Source of the DNA: Porticoccus litoralis
Lineage (GTDB): Bacteria; Pseudomonadota; Gammaproteobacteria; Pseudomonadales; Porticoccaceae
Assembly (NCBI RefSeq): GCF_030676955.1
Contig: NZ_JAUUUU010000003.1
Coordinates: 62,001 to 126,000, forward strand
DNA: 64,000 nucleotides
Reading direction: 5' to 3'
Of this stretch, positions 26,440 to 34,351 are shown piece after piece. How positions within the stretch are numbered: the stretch's first letter is position 1; the number at the start of each line of letters is the position of its first letter. A model generated the notes under the pieces. The model was not told where the DNA came from. It saw only the letters and a program-made list of their open reading frames with translations, and ran no database searches. The translations under genes and the position numbers were made by a program.

Positions 26440-26798
26440 ACATGTTGCGCGGCCTTGCCACGCTGGTTTGTTTTCAGGGCATCGGCGAGGCCGTTGTTTA
26501 CCTGAGCGATATGCCCATACCCGGACCGGTAATTGGAATGGTGCTGTTGTTTGCGACACTGCAACTCACCGGCACAGAGACCCCGGAATGGCTGGGTGAA
26601 ACGGGGCATTTCATGATCCGCTGGCTATCGTTGATGTTTCTACCCGCCTGTACCGGGCTGTTTTTTTTACCGGACATCACGACCGATCAATGGCTACCAA
26701 TCATTGGCGCCATGTTTCTGGGCACGCTTTTAACCATGGCTGCGTCAGGCTACCTCATGCACCGACTGATGCCTGATCCTGACAGGGACAGCCAATGA
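26436..26798 (+). CDS. lrgA: LrgA/CidA-family holin-like membrane protein
   Basis: A 120-residue protein with four predicted membrane segments and the CidA/LrgA signature MPIPGPVIGMVLLF near residue 26, followed by LMFLPACTGLFF. In other bacteria LrgA and LrgB form a pair that affects murein hydrolase export, pyruvate uptake or programmed lysis. The GTG start at 26436 overlaps the dsbB stop (GTGA); ATG 26442 is an alternative. No LytSR-type two-component regulator lies beside it, so control probably follows the gshA-dsbB transcript. Confidence 0.88.
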   Translation: MNMLRGLATLVCFQGIGEAVVYLSDMPIPGPVIGMVLLFATLQLTGTETPEWLGETGHFMIRWLSLMFLPACTGLFFLPDITTDQWLPIIGAMFLGTLLTMAASGYLMHRLMPDPDRDSQ

Positions 26799-27499
26799 CC
26801 TCCGCGCTCACTACGTTGACCCTGTTTGCTCTGACTGGCGCGGCATTCTTCATAGCGTTTACCCTGTATCGCGCCTCTCATGCCCGCCCGGCCATACAGG
26901 CACTGTTGCATCCCCTGGTAGTCGGACCACTACTGGTGACAGGTGTACTGTTATTGACCGGGGTCAGCTATTCACACTATCGGCAGGCCAACAGTCCGTT
27001 TTTTTATCTGCTGGGCACCGCAACGGTGGCTCTGGCTATTCCCCTGCACCAACAATTTCACCATATTCGCCGCTTGGCACGCCCCCTACTGACCACCTTG
27101 CTGTTTGGGGCCAGCTTTGCGGTTATCAGTGCGCTGGGCATTGCGTGGCTGCTGGGGGGCAATAGTGAAACACTGGTCTCTCTGGCACCCAAATCTGTTA
27201 CCACCCCCATCGCACTGGGCATCGCAGAAAAGGTTGGCGGCCTTCAGGGTTTGACGGCGGGGGTGGTGGTTTTCACCGGTGTCATTGGTGCCATTCTCGG
27301 CCCACTGCTGTTCAGCAAACTGGGTATCCGGGATGACCGCATCATCGGCTTTGTCACCGGCATCTGCGCCCACGGCGTGGGCACCACCCGCGCCTTCGAG
27401 ATCAGCTCCCGCTGTGGCGCATTTTCCAGCCTCGGGCTGGGAATGACCGGCGCGCTGACAGCATTGATCCTGCCCTGGCTTATTCTCTGGTGGTTTTAA
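26795..27499 (+). CDS. lrgB: LrgB/CidB-family membrane protein
   Basis: Partner of LrgA, 234 residues with about six membrane segments. Family signatures are FYLLGTATVALAIPLHQQF, LAPKSVTTPIALGIAEKVGG and FVTGICAHGVGTTRAFEI. The ATG overlaps the lrgA stop by four bases, typical of this pair. It ends the gshA-acpH-dsbB-lrgA-lrgB chain; rsd begins 94 bases later. Function is inferred from the family, where roles in pyruvate transport or control of autolysis are reported. Confidence 0.9.
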   Translation: MTSALTTLTLFALTGAAFFIAFTLYRASHARPAIQALLHPLVVGPLLVTGVLLLTGVSYSHYRQANSPFFYLLGTATVALAIPLHQQFHHIRRLARPLLTTLLFGASFAVISALGIAWLLGGNSETLVSLAPKSVTTPIALGIAEKVGGLQGLTAGVVVFTGVIGAILGPLLFSKLGIRDDRIIGFVTGICAHGVGTTRAFEISSRCGAFSSLGLGMTGALTALILPWLILWWF

Positions 27500-27593
27500 G
27501 CTGCGTACAGAACTGAGCCCTTTTTTCGGGCCTTGCCAGCCACCCCCCGTTTCCCTATGCTTGGTCGACCAATAACAACAAAAGCAGCTGTTT

Positions 27594-28064
27594 ATGCTTG
27601 AAAACTGCAAGTCGGCACAGGAACGTTGGGGTGGCGTCAGCCATTTAATTGATCAATGGCTTCAGGAGCGCCAGGATATGCTGGTGCGCTTCTGTAGCCT
27701 CGGAGATATCCGTACCTTCAATAGTGATGACCTCTCTCACCGCCACAAGGTAAAAGCCTTTTGTGAAATTCTTGTGGACTATACGTCCGCCGGACATTTT
27801 GAGATTTACGACCAGTTGGTGCGGGAGGGTAAAGACTTCCGGGACGGCGATGCACTGCACACCGCTAACCAGCTTCTGAAAACTATCGATGCGACCACAG
27901 AGCGGATTCTAGACTTCAACGATAAATATCTGGAAACCGATGATCTGTCCTCACTGGGAGTCGACCTCTCTTCACTTGGGGAGTCGCTGAGCGCCCGCAT
28001 GGAGGCAGAAGATATGATGATCGAAGTTCTGCACACATCACATCAGGATAAGCTGGCCCCCTGA
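27594..28064 (+). CDS. rsd: Anti-sigma-70 factor Rsd/AlgQ
   Basis: Rsd (AlgQ in Pseudomonas) binds the housekeeping sigma factor and shifts RNA polymerase to alternative sigmas in stationary phase. The 156-residue protein matches: an N-terminal helix ERWGGVSHLIDQWLQERQDML, the segment LSHRHKVKAFCEILVDYTSAGHFEIYDQL (residues about 47-75) and a helical C-terminus. It stands alone and ends at a strong bidirectional terminator. Its presence near rpoH (5 kb away) is probably coincidental. Confidence 0.9.
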   Translation: MLENCKSAQERWGGVSHLIDQWLQERQDMLVRFCSLGDIRTFNSDDLSHRHKVKAFCEILVDYTSAGHFEIYDQLVREGKDFRDGDALHTANQLLKTIDATTERILDFNDKYLETDDLSSLGVDLSSLGESLSARMEAEDMMIEVLHTSHQDKLAP

Positions 28065-28095
28065 GTCCCGCTCCAGACAGGACAACCCATTGAAC

Positions 28096-28132
28096 GCAAT
28101 AAAAAAAGGCCCAAAGGGCCTTTTTTTATTGC
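28096..28132. terminator. Bidirectional terminator between rsd and FKBP gene
   Basis: A perfect 17-bp stem (28096-28112 with 28116-28132) has core GGCCC/GGGCC, a 3-base loop and seven A then seven T residues, suited to terminate both convergent genes. Confidence 0.95.
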
Positions 28133-28154
28133 ATTGCGACTACTCTTGTTCTTG

Positions 28155-28898
28155 TTATTCAGCGACCACGTTGATTAGCTCTACTTCAAAAATCAGTGTG
28201 GCATTGGGACCGACCAGACCAGAAGTACCGCTTGGTCCATAGGCCAGATCTGCCGGAATATACAACTCCCAGACCGCCCCTTCCTGCATTTTCTGCAAGG
28301 CTTCTGTCCAACCGGGAATCACCTGATCGAGACGAAGCTCAACGCTACCACCGTGATTTTCCGAGGCATCAAACTCGGTACCATCAATCAGGCGACCGCG
28401 GTATTTGACCTCAACCGTACTGGCGGCACCAGGCATGGCACCGGCACCCACCTGCAATACTTTGTACTGCAGACCCGTCTCGGTGGTTACCACACCTTCT
28501 TTTCCTGAGTTTTCCTCAAGAAATGCCTTGCCCTCTGCAGCATTGTTTTCCGCGGCCAGTCGCATAGCTTCCTGACGCTCAGCCGTGGCTTGCTCCTGCT
28601 TGGCCTGCTGTTGTTGCTGAAATTCCTGAACTACCGTCGTCAACTCCTCCTGACTGAGGCGCGGATCGCTACCTGCCAGGGCATCATCAAAGCCGGCGAG
28701 AAAAGCTTCACGATCCAGTTCAATCTCTGGCTGTGCAGAAAACCTGCCGCCCGTGTCCATACCAATCAGATAGCTCAGTTTCTGTGCCTGGTTATCCAGC
28801 GCAACCGATGAGTCCACCTGGCCAGAGTCGGCATCGTCCTGGCAAGCCGTCAACGTCAGTGACGCTGTCAAGGCCAGCAACACCAGTTTGATTTTCAT
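28155..28898 (-). CDS. FKBP-type peptidyl-prolyl isomerase, lipoprotein
   Basis: A periplasmic prolyl isomerase and chaperone of the FkpA/Mip type, 247 residues. The N-terminus has a lipoprotein signal ending LTLTAC (cysteine at 19). A helical dimerisation region (about 35-140, rich in glutamine and glutamate, e.g. VVQEFQQQQQAKQEQ) precedes the FKBP domain (about 145-245) with VEVKYRGRLIDGTEFDAS, VIPGWTEALQKMQEGAVWEL and IPADLAYGP. It lies upstream of no clear partner and ends at the shared terminator with rsd. Confidence 0.93.
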   Translation of the reverse strand: MKIKLVLLALTASLTLTACQDDADSGQVDSSVALDNQAQKLSYLIGMDTGGRFSAQPEIELDREAFLAGFDDALAGSDPRLSQEELTTVVQEFQQQQQAKQEQATAERQEAMRLAAENNAAEGKAFLEENSGKEGVVTTETGLQYKVLQVGAGAMPGAASTVEVKYRGRLIDGTEFDASENHGGSVELRLDQVIPGWTEALQKMQEGAVWELYIPADLAYGPSGTSGLVGPNATLIFEVELINVVAE

Positions 28899-28945
28899 AA
28901 TTCATCCTTTATCAATTGCTTGTTCAGCCAGCATCTTACAGCAAT

Positions 28946-29458
28946 TTATGCTGAGAAATGTGGCCGGTTTAAAGGCCACAGCAGTGGCGACTGGTTTACA
29001 AGGGACGGCGCACCCGCCTGGGACAGGAAAAGCTCAAGGTTGGCCTTCTGTACTCCGAGTATCTCCTGATCACAGGTCAGAGCATTAGCGCTGGGTTCAC
29101 CCAGCCACCAATCGGCCAGCATATCCTGTACCACCCGCTCTGCGCTCAGCTCCAACTCCCGTACGCTCTTTTCTATCTGGCCAGCTGAGAAGGCAGAATC
29201 TTTCAGATAACGCCGCAACTGTCGTAGTCGCTGTACAACCTGCTTATCCCACTCCGCGATGACGCGTTGTGCATTGTGTATCTGCGTTTTGTTCAGCTTT
29301 TCACCTCTGGAACCGGTCCAGCAGCAAAAGAGCAGCAGGTTGATATTGACGCCATAGGCGTCCTGCAAATGGAGGCATGCCTCTGCCACCTCCCTGCGAC
29401 TGTAATGCGCCAGTGAAAATTCCCAGAAGGGATTGTCCGGTCTCTTTGGGGCCGCCAT
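28946..29458 (-). CDS. TIGR02444 family protein
   Basis: A 170-residue protein of unknown function in the TIGR02444/DUF2390 family of gammaproteobacteria. The start PDNPFWEFSLAHYSRREVAEACLHLQD and the block VNINLLLFCCWTG are the family hallmarks. The remainder is helical and charged, with no membrane segment or signal peptide. The ATG shares one base with the elbB stop (TGATG), indicating translational coupling. The family often sits near ABC-F genes elsewhere; here its partner is elbB. Confidence 0.85.
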   Translation of the reverse strand: MAAPKRPDNPFWEFSLAHYSRREVAEACLHLQDAYGVNINLLLFCCWTGSRGEKLNKTQIHNAQRVIAEWDKQVVQRLRQLRRYLKDSAFSAGQIEKSVRELELSAERVVQDMLADWWLGEPSANALTCDQEILGVQKANLELFLSQAGAPSLVNQSPLLWPLNRPHFSA

Positions 29459-30114
29459 CAGGTCATTGCCAACACTGCATCCACGAGCTTGTTGATACCG
29501 ATGGCGGCTTCTCCAATATTTTCCGCCAACATATAGGCGGGCGTCGTTACCAGCTTGTTGGCCTCATCGATACAGACCTCATCTACACCACAATTTTTGT
29601 GAATAGCGCCCGTCGCTTCAACAGCCCGTGCAACCCCCGAGTCATTGCCAATGGTGCACGTTGCGCCATCACCAAACAGAACGCCGGTCATGGCGGGGGC
29701 GATACACATCAAACCCACCGGCTTGTTTGCCTCACGCATGGCCTGCACAAAAGCAACCAGAGAGGGGATCACCGTCAGATCAGGGCCGTTCACGGCAAAA
29801 TCAGAGAGGTTTTTGGCGGCGCCAAAACCGCCGGGAAGTATCACGGCATCAAATTCGGCCGCATCGGCGTCTGACAGGTTCTGAATGTTACCTCTGGCAA
29901 GGCGGGCTGCCTCTATCAATACGTTACGCTCCTCGCCTTCCATCACTTCACCAGTAGCATGGTTGATGACATGGAGCTGCTGCATATCCGGAGCAAAACA
30001 TTGCACCACGGCTCCAGCCTGATCCAGCCGCAGCAAGGTAATTACCGCCTCATAGATTTCCGAGCCGTCGTAAACGCCACAACCAGAAAGAACAACTGCA
30101 ACACGCTTGGCCAT
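29458..30114 (-). CDS. elbB: Glyoxalase ElbB (DJ-1/PfpI superfamily)
   Basis: A 218-residue DJ-1/PfpI-fold protein of the ElbB family, called an isoprenoid biosynthesis protein with amidotransferase-like domain and shown in E. coli to have glyoxalase activity. The start RVAVVLSGCGVYDGSEIYEA contains the family SGCGVYDGSE motif. The nucleophile-elbow cysteine follows GLMCIAPAM near residue 136, and AVILPGGFGAAKNLSDFA lies near residue 90. The start at 30114 has AGGGTCC upstream. It is coupled to TIGR02444 and divergent from the universal stress protein gene. Confidence 0.92.
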   Translation of the reverse strand: MAKRVAVVLSGCGVYDGSEIYEAVITLLRLDQAGAVVQCFAPDMQQLHVINHATGEVMEGEERNVLIEAARLARGNIQNLSDADAAEFDAVILPGGFGAAKNLSDFAVNGPDLTVIPSLVAFVQAMREANKPVGLMCIAPAMTGVLFGDGATCTIGNDSGVARAVEATGAIHKNCGVDEVCIDEANKLVTTPAYMLAENIGEAAIGINKLVDAVLAMT

Positions 30115-30229
30115 AAGGACCCTCCCGAATTTGCCTGATACTGAACAAAAATAGTCTATCGTTAGAATAGAGCCCAGATTATATGGAGCAGCTGTTTAAA
30201 ATCCTACGGTTCTCCGGGAGTAGCAACGC

Positions 30230-31063
30230 TTGGTTAATTGCCTGTCCTATCTCATTGCGATCAATACCACTGCCCCTGATCAGCCGGCCCTGGAACGGGC
30301 TGCTGCTTTGGCGATGGAAAATGGTGCCAGCCTTACCGCATTTGCCTGTTGCTATCTCGACAGGAAGGAAATGCTGCACTACAACTCTCGCCAGGATGCC
30401 AAATACGAGGCACGTAGCGAACTGGAGCAACGCCTCAGGCATCAGGTGGCAAAACTCGGATTAGCCGCGGATGTAAATTACGAAGCCGCCTGGAATGAAG
30501 ACTTTCTGAAAGCTGCTTGCCAGAGGGCCCAGCATCCAGATGTCTGCATGATGTTTCTCGATCGATCTTACCAGGAGGATCTGCCACGATGGCTGGAATC
30601 CTCCCCTTGTCCCCTGTATCTGGCTTCCAGTGAAGTTAGGGTGCCTGACGGCCCTATTCTTGCGGCCATTGATCCGCGCAGTCGCGATGAACTCCACGAC
30701 GGGCTGAATCACAACGTACTCGCCACCGCCAGCAATCTGGCCGAAGATCTGCACCGCGAGTTGAGCTTGGTCTGTGCCCTGGATGAGAAAGAGTCAATTG
30801 CCACCCATCTTGGCTTTGACTACCTGTCGGAACTGACCGCTGAGCAATCAGCTATTGCCCAGCGCTTTGCCCTAGACCCGTCGCGGGTTCACCTGCAAAT
30901 TGGGCGTCCCTGTACGGTGATCTACCAACGGGCCCTACAACTGGAGGCCGCTGTTTTGGTCATGGGGACAAGTCGTGAAAAAAGCCTCTACAACACTTTG
31001 GTGGGCTGCAAGGTGGAACGCCTTATGGAACACTATAACGGTGATTTACTGGTAGTTACCTAG
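30230..31063 (+). CDS. Tandem universal stress protein (UspE-like)
   Basis: A 277-residue cytosolic protein with two UspA-type domains (about 1-135 and 140-277), the layout of UspE. The second domain begins PILAAIDPRS and ends with the nucleotide-loop pattern VLVMGTSREKSLYNTLVG and LLVVT; the first domain lacks the glycine-rich loop. The start is a TTG at 30230 with GGGAG 10 bases upstream, chosen because the first strand (CLSYLIAIN) follows at once. Usp proteins accumulate under starvation or low oxygen. A terminator-like hairpin follows at 31108-31142. Confidence 0.83.
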   Translation: MVNCLSYLIAINTTAPDQPALERAAALAMENGASLTAFACCYLDRKEMLHYNSRQDAKYEARSELEQRLRHQVAKLGLAADVNYEAAWNEDFLKAACQRAQHPDVCMMFLDRSYQEDLPRWLESSPCPLYLASSEVRVPDGPILAAIDPRSRDELHDGLNHNVLATASNLAEDLHRELSLVCALDEKESIATHLGFDYLSELTAEQSAIAQRFALDPSRVHLQIGRPCTVIYQRALQLEAAVLVMGTSREKSLYNTLVGCKVERLMEHYNGDLLVVT

Positions 31064-31107
31064 ACTCTTGTTGAAAAGCTATCTGCGAGGAAACCATTGA
31101 ACACTTC

Positions 31108-31142
31108 AAGCTCGGTTATCAGAGATAAACTCAGCTTTTTTT
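31108..31142 (+). terminator. Probable terminator after the Usp gene
   Basis: An imperfect hairpin (AAGCTCGGTTATC against GATAAACTCAGCTT, 3-base loop) is followed by seven T residues at 31136-31142, 45 bases past the Usp stop. Confidence 0.6.
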
Positions 31143-31190
31143 CAATGTGGCCTTTCATCATCGTCTTCGAAAACAGTTTTTATCCGGCTG

Positions 31191-31895
31191 TTAATCTCCT
31201 GAGCTTTCCTTACGATAGAGCAGATCCCAGACGCCGTGCCCCAGGCGGGCACCACGTTTTTCAAACTTTGTCACCGGGCGATAATCCGGACGCGGTGAAT
31301 ACTGGCCGACTCCCGCTTCATTCACAAAGCCACTGACTGCCTCCATCACCTCCAGCATATGCTCGGCATAGGGTTCCCAGTCTGTCGCCAGGTGCAGAAT
31401 ACCCCCCGGCTTGATATATGTTCGTAATTTGGCAACAAAATCAGCCTGAATCAGTCGGCGCTTGTTGTGCTTTTTCTTGTGCCATGGATCGGGAAAATAA
31501 ATCTGAACTCGGTCAAAACTTTCAACGGGTATACAGTCGTCCATCACATCTATGGCATCTGCGAGGTACACCCGTAAATTACTTAGCTCGTGCTTCCCGG
31601 CATTATTGATCAGGCGACCCACCCCTGGCGGGTGGACTTCAATACCCACGAAATCCTTATCTGTTTCCTGCTGCAACATTTGTAGCAGCGAGTCCCCCAT
31701 GCCAAACCCGATTTCCAGCACACGTGGAGCCACACGAGCAAATACCTGATCAAGATTGACCGGGCCGTCCTTGAGACTTAATCCATAGACGGGCCAGTAC
31801 TTCTCAAAGGCAGCTCGCTGACTATCGGTCATACGACCCGCCCGCACCACGTAACTACGAATGGATTTTTTCTTGTACTCCGGTTTGATTTCCAA
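31191..31895 (-). CDS. trmB: tRNA (guanine-N7-)-methyltransferase
   Basis: Makes m7G46 in tRNA variable loops from SAM. The motif chain is typical of TrmB: SIRSYVVRAGRMTDSQ, LEIGFGMGDSLLQM (SAM motif I), FVGIEVHPPGVGRLI, VQIYFPDPWHKKKHNKRRL and LATDWEPYAEHM, with the C-terminal TKFEKRGARLGHGVWDL. I set the start at TTG 31895 because AGGAG lies eight bases upstream and the protein then has the family length (234). A longer in-frame extension runs through the preceding DUF423 gene and is an artefact. It begins three bases after the DUF423 stop. Confidence 0.94.
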   Translation of the reverse strand: MEIKPEYKKKSIRSYVVRAGRMTDSQRAAFEKYWPVYGLSLKDGPVNLDQVFARVAPRVLEIGFGMGDSLLQMLQQETDKDFVGIEVHPPGVGRLINNAGKHELSNLRVYLADAIDVMDDCIPVESFDRVQIYFPDPWHKKKHNKRRLIQADFVAKLRTYIKPGGILHLATDWEPYAEHMLEVMEAVSGFVNEAGVGQYSPRPDYRPVTKFEKRGARLGHGVWDLLYRKESSGD

Positions 31896-31897
31896 CG

Positions 31898-32287
31898 CTA
31901 GACTCCTTTCTCGCGTCGTGCGACCCATTGCACCAAGGCAAAGGACAGAACGAGCCAACCTGCCAACAACAACACCCCGCCAATTGGGGTCACCATTCCC
32001 AGTGCCCTGATACCGGTCAAGACCAGCACATACAAACTCCCCGAGAAGATCACGGTGCCCAGTAGAAATAGACGAGCCGCCCACTTCATTAGTGGCAGCG
32101 GATCTCCCGCTGAAGCAACCACGATAGTCAGCAGGGCAAACACGTGAAACATCTGGTATTGCACCGCCGTGTGCCAAACATCCAGCAAAGAGACATCAAC
32201 GCTGCCGCGCAGGCCGTGTGCACCAAAGGCCCCCAATGCCACAGCCAGAAAACCTGACAGGCCGGTAAATATCGCAATTGTTTTCAT
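31898..32287 (-). CDS. DUF423 family small membrane protein (YgdD-like)
   Basis: A 129-residue inner-membrane protein with four predicted segments. The start FTGLSGFLAVALGAFGAHGL, the segment WHTAVQYQMFHVFALL and FSGSLYVLVLTG are characteristic of DUF423. The function is unknown. It is placed directly upstream of trmB with a 2-base gap and downstream of the rpoH terminator, so the two genes form a short operon. Confidence 0.9.
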   Translation of the reverse strand: MKTIAIFTGLSGFLAVALGAFGAHGLRGSVDVSLLDVWHTAVQYQMFHVFALLTIVVASAGDPLPLMKWAARLFLLGTVIFSGSLYVLVLTGIRALGMVTPIGGVLLLAGWLVLSFALVQWVARREKGV

Positions 32288-32309
32288 GGTATTCCTTGGT
32301 TTTCATTAA

Positions 32310-32334
32310 AAAAGCCGCGGAGACCGCGGCTTTT
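32310..32334 (-). terminator. Terminator of rpoH
   Basis: An 11-bp perfect stem, AAAAGCCGCGG (32310-32320) and CCGCGGCTTTT (32324-32334), with a 3-base loop. On the minus strand a run of six T follows (complement of 32308-32313). It lies 24 bases past the rpoH stop. Confidence 0.93.
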
Positions 32335-32357
32335 AAACGAGGCTTTTTCTGTTGGAA

Positions 32358-33212
32358 TCAGGCTTCCATGATCGCCCGTACTTTTTTCATAGCATTCTGC
32401 TCCAGCTGACGAATTCTTTCGGCAGAAACACCATAGCGATCAGCCAGATCATGAAGTGTCGCCTTGTTATCTGTCAGCCACCGGCTGTTGATAATATCGC
32501 GGCTTCTCTCATCAAGCTCTTCCAATGCCTCGCTCATGCGCAGGCAGCTGTCCTGCTCGCTATCGGCCCGCTCCAGCTGCAATGCTGGATCGGCTGACTT
32601 GTCTTCCAGATAGAGTGCCGGCGCCTGATAGCTGCTGTCGTCATCACTGTCTTCCGGCGCATCAAAGGCGGCATCACGGGCCGATAACCTTTGCTCCATT
32701 TCATAAACCTGGGCAACTTCCACACCAAGATCCTCGGCGATGGCCTTTGCCTCATCCTGGGTCAGCCAAGCAAGCTTCTTTTTGGCCGTACGGAGGTTGA
32801 AGAACAGTTTGCGCTGGGCCTTGGTGGTGGCCACTTTAACGATACGCCAGTTACGCAGCACGTATTCGTGAATTTCAGCTTTGATCCAGTGAACGGCAAA
32901 GGATACCAGCCGCACACCTTTTTCCGGGTTAAAACGTTTTACGGCTTTCATCAAACCGACGTTGCCTTCCTGGATCAGATCGCCCAAAGGCAGACCATAA
33001 CCGTTGTAGGAACGGGCAATATGAACCACAAAACGCAGGTGTGACATCACCAGCCGACGTGCAGCATCAAGATCTTCGCGATAGTAAAGATCTTCTGCCA
33101 GAGAGCGCTCTTCATCGGCAGACAACACGGCAATGGCATTCACACCCTGCATATATGCAGAGAGATTGGCACCGGGTGCCATCCATTCAACTGTCTGTAA
33201 CGCTTTCTTCAT
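32358..33212 (-). CDS. rpoH: RNA polymerase sigma-32 (heat shock sigma factor)
   Basis: Directs transcription of heat-shock chaperone and protease genes. The 284-residue protein has region 2 (RRLVMSHLRFVVHIARSY, DLIQEGNVGLMKAVKRFNP, VRLVSFAVHWIKAEIHEYVL), the RpoH box QRKLFFNLRTAKK near residue 135 that marks this sigma class, and region 4 helix-turn-helix (TLHDLADRYGVSAERIRQLE). It lies directly after ftsX, as in many gammaproteobacteria, separated by 101 bases that contain an FNR-like dyad and probably its own promoters. A strong terminator follows. Confidence 0.97.
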   Translation of the reverse strand: MKKALQTVEWMAPGANLSAYMQGVNAIAVLSADEERSLAEDLYYREDLDAARRLVMSHLRFVVHIARSYNGYGLPLGDLIQEGNVGLMKAVKRFNPEKGVRLVSFAVHWIKAEIHEYVLRNWRIVKVATTKAQRKLFFNLRTAKKKLAWLTQDEAKAIAEDLGVEVAQVYEMEQRLSARDAAFDAPEDSDDDSSYQAPALYLEDKSADPALQLERADSEQDSCLRMSEALEELDERSRDIINSRWLTDNKATLHDLADRYGVSAERIRQLEQNAMKKVRAIMEA

Positions 33213-33293
33213 AACGGCCTCGACAAATAAGGGTGCAGTAGTTTAGCAGCTTGTAGTTAGATTTTCATACCCGCAAAAAGTTGCGATAAGCAC

Positions 33294-33307
33294 CTGATTC
33301 AGATCAA
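33294..33307. promoter_or_regulatory. FNR/Anr-like dyad upstream of rpoH
   Basis: On the minus strand it reads TTGAT-CTGA-ATCAG, one base from the FNR/Anr consensus TTGATnnnnATCAA. It lies about 82 bases before the rpoH start and just past the ftsX stop. This is a match by eye only and could be chance. Confidence 0.35.
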
Positions 33308-33313
33308 TAAACC

Positions 33314-34351
33314 CTATTTTGGTTCAATACTCACGAGATGTCGCGCTACCGCCAGCCAGGCCCCTAGCAACCCGAGCAGAATTCCGGATCCCAACAACGC
33401 CAATAATCCACTGAACCCCAACCCCGCCAGAGAAAACGATGTCTGGTAAAGCGTTGCCAACCTCTCCACCGGGCCATCAATCCATATCAGCGCTAACATG
33501 ACCAGCACCCAGGCGAGCAGACCACCCAGCTGGCCATACCAGATGCCCGTGTAGAGAAACGGCCGGCGTACGTAACTGTCAGTTCCGCCCACCAGCTTCA
33601 CAACCACAATTTCATCACGGCGGTTTTCAATCGCCAGACGGATGGTGTTGCCGATAATCAGCAATACCCCCAGGGATAACACCAGGCCCAATGACAGCAC
33701 CAGCCGCTGACCAATTTCCAGGATCCCCTGCAAGCGCTGCATCCACTTCATATCCAGCCGCACATCATCTACCGCCGCAAGCTCGGCGATGCGAGCAACC
33801 AGAGCTTCACTGCCGACCAGGTCGGCGCGAAAACGCGTTGCTGGCTGCACCAGCAACACCCCCGGCAGCGGGTTTTCATCCAGCAGTTCCAAAACACCGC
33901 CAAAACCCGAGAGCGCCTGAAACTCCTCCAACGCCTGCTCGCTGGAGATATAGCTGACACTCTGGATATCGGTATCCTCTCGCAATATCTTCTGCAGACC
34001 CGCCACCTCTTCCGCGGATGCAGTTTTCTTCAGAAACACCGTCATCTGCGCGGTACTGTCAACGCGCCCTGCTAGCTGCTGGAGGTTGGCCACACCCACA
34101 TAAAGTGCTGCAGGCAAACCCAGTGCAATCGCAACCACCAGAGATGTCATCAGTGTCTGGACCGGCTCGGCCAGCAGTCGCCGCCCAGTACTCAGAAACA
34201 ACCCTCGGTGGTGATCGACGTAGCTTTTCAGTTTGTCTGTCCAGCGGGCAATGCCATCGCTGGCCCCGCGGCGGACATCAACCCTGGGCTCACGCGACGG
34301 ATTTTTGCCAGCCGTTGGCTTCCGGCGCAACAGGCGGTTACCGGCTGACAT
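33314..34351 (-). CDS. ftsX: Cell division ABC-type protein FtsX
   Basis: Integral membrane partner of FtsE, which couples divisome activity to periplasmic amidase activation. The protein (345 residues from ATG 34351) has a long basic N-terminus, TM1 around residue 85 (LMTSLVVAIALGLPAALYVG), a periplasmic domain with MTVFLKKTASAEEVAGLQ, and three C-terminal segments (about 205-345). The start ATG 34351 has GAGG nine bases upstream; a GTG at 34369 is possible. It overlaps the ftsE end by 14 bases. The order ftsY-ftsE-ftsX-rpoH is conserved in gammaproteobacteria. Confidence 0.94.
   Translation of the reverse strand: MSAGNRLLRRKPTAGKNPSREPRVDVRRGASDGIARWTDKLKSYVDHHRGLFLSTGRRLLAEPVQTLMTSLVVAIALGLPAALYVGVANLQQLAGRVDSTAQMTVFLKKTASAEEVAGLQKILREDTDIQSVSYISSEQALEEFQALSGFGGVLELLDENPLPGVLLVQPATRFRADLVGSEALVARIAELAAVDDVRLDMKWMQRLQGILEIGQRLVLSLGLVLSLGVLLIIGNTIRLAIENRRDEIVVVKLVGGTDSYVRRPFLYTGIWYGQLGGLLAWVLVMLALIWIDGPVERLATLYQTSFSLAGLGFSGLLALLGSGILLGLLGAWLAVARHLVSIEPK

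Noticed and set aside
27500..27593. Intrinsic terminator after lrgB (GCCC-T6-C-GGGC)
   Set aside because: The stem is only four base pairs and the T run lies in the loop rather than after the stem, so I did not list it.
31896..32177. N-terminal extension of trmB through the DUF423 gene
   Set aside because: DUF423 is clearly coded there in another frame, and TTG 31895 has a strong AGGAG at the right distance and gives the family length.
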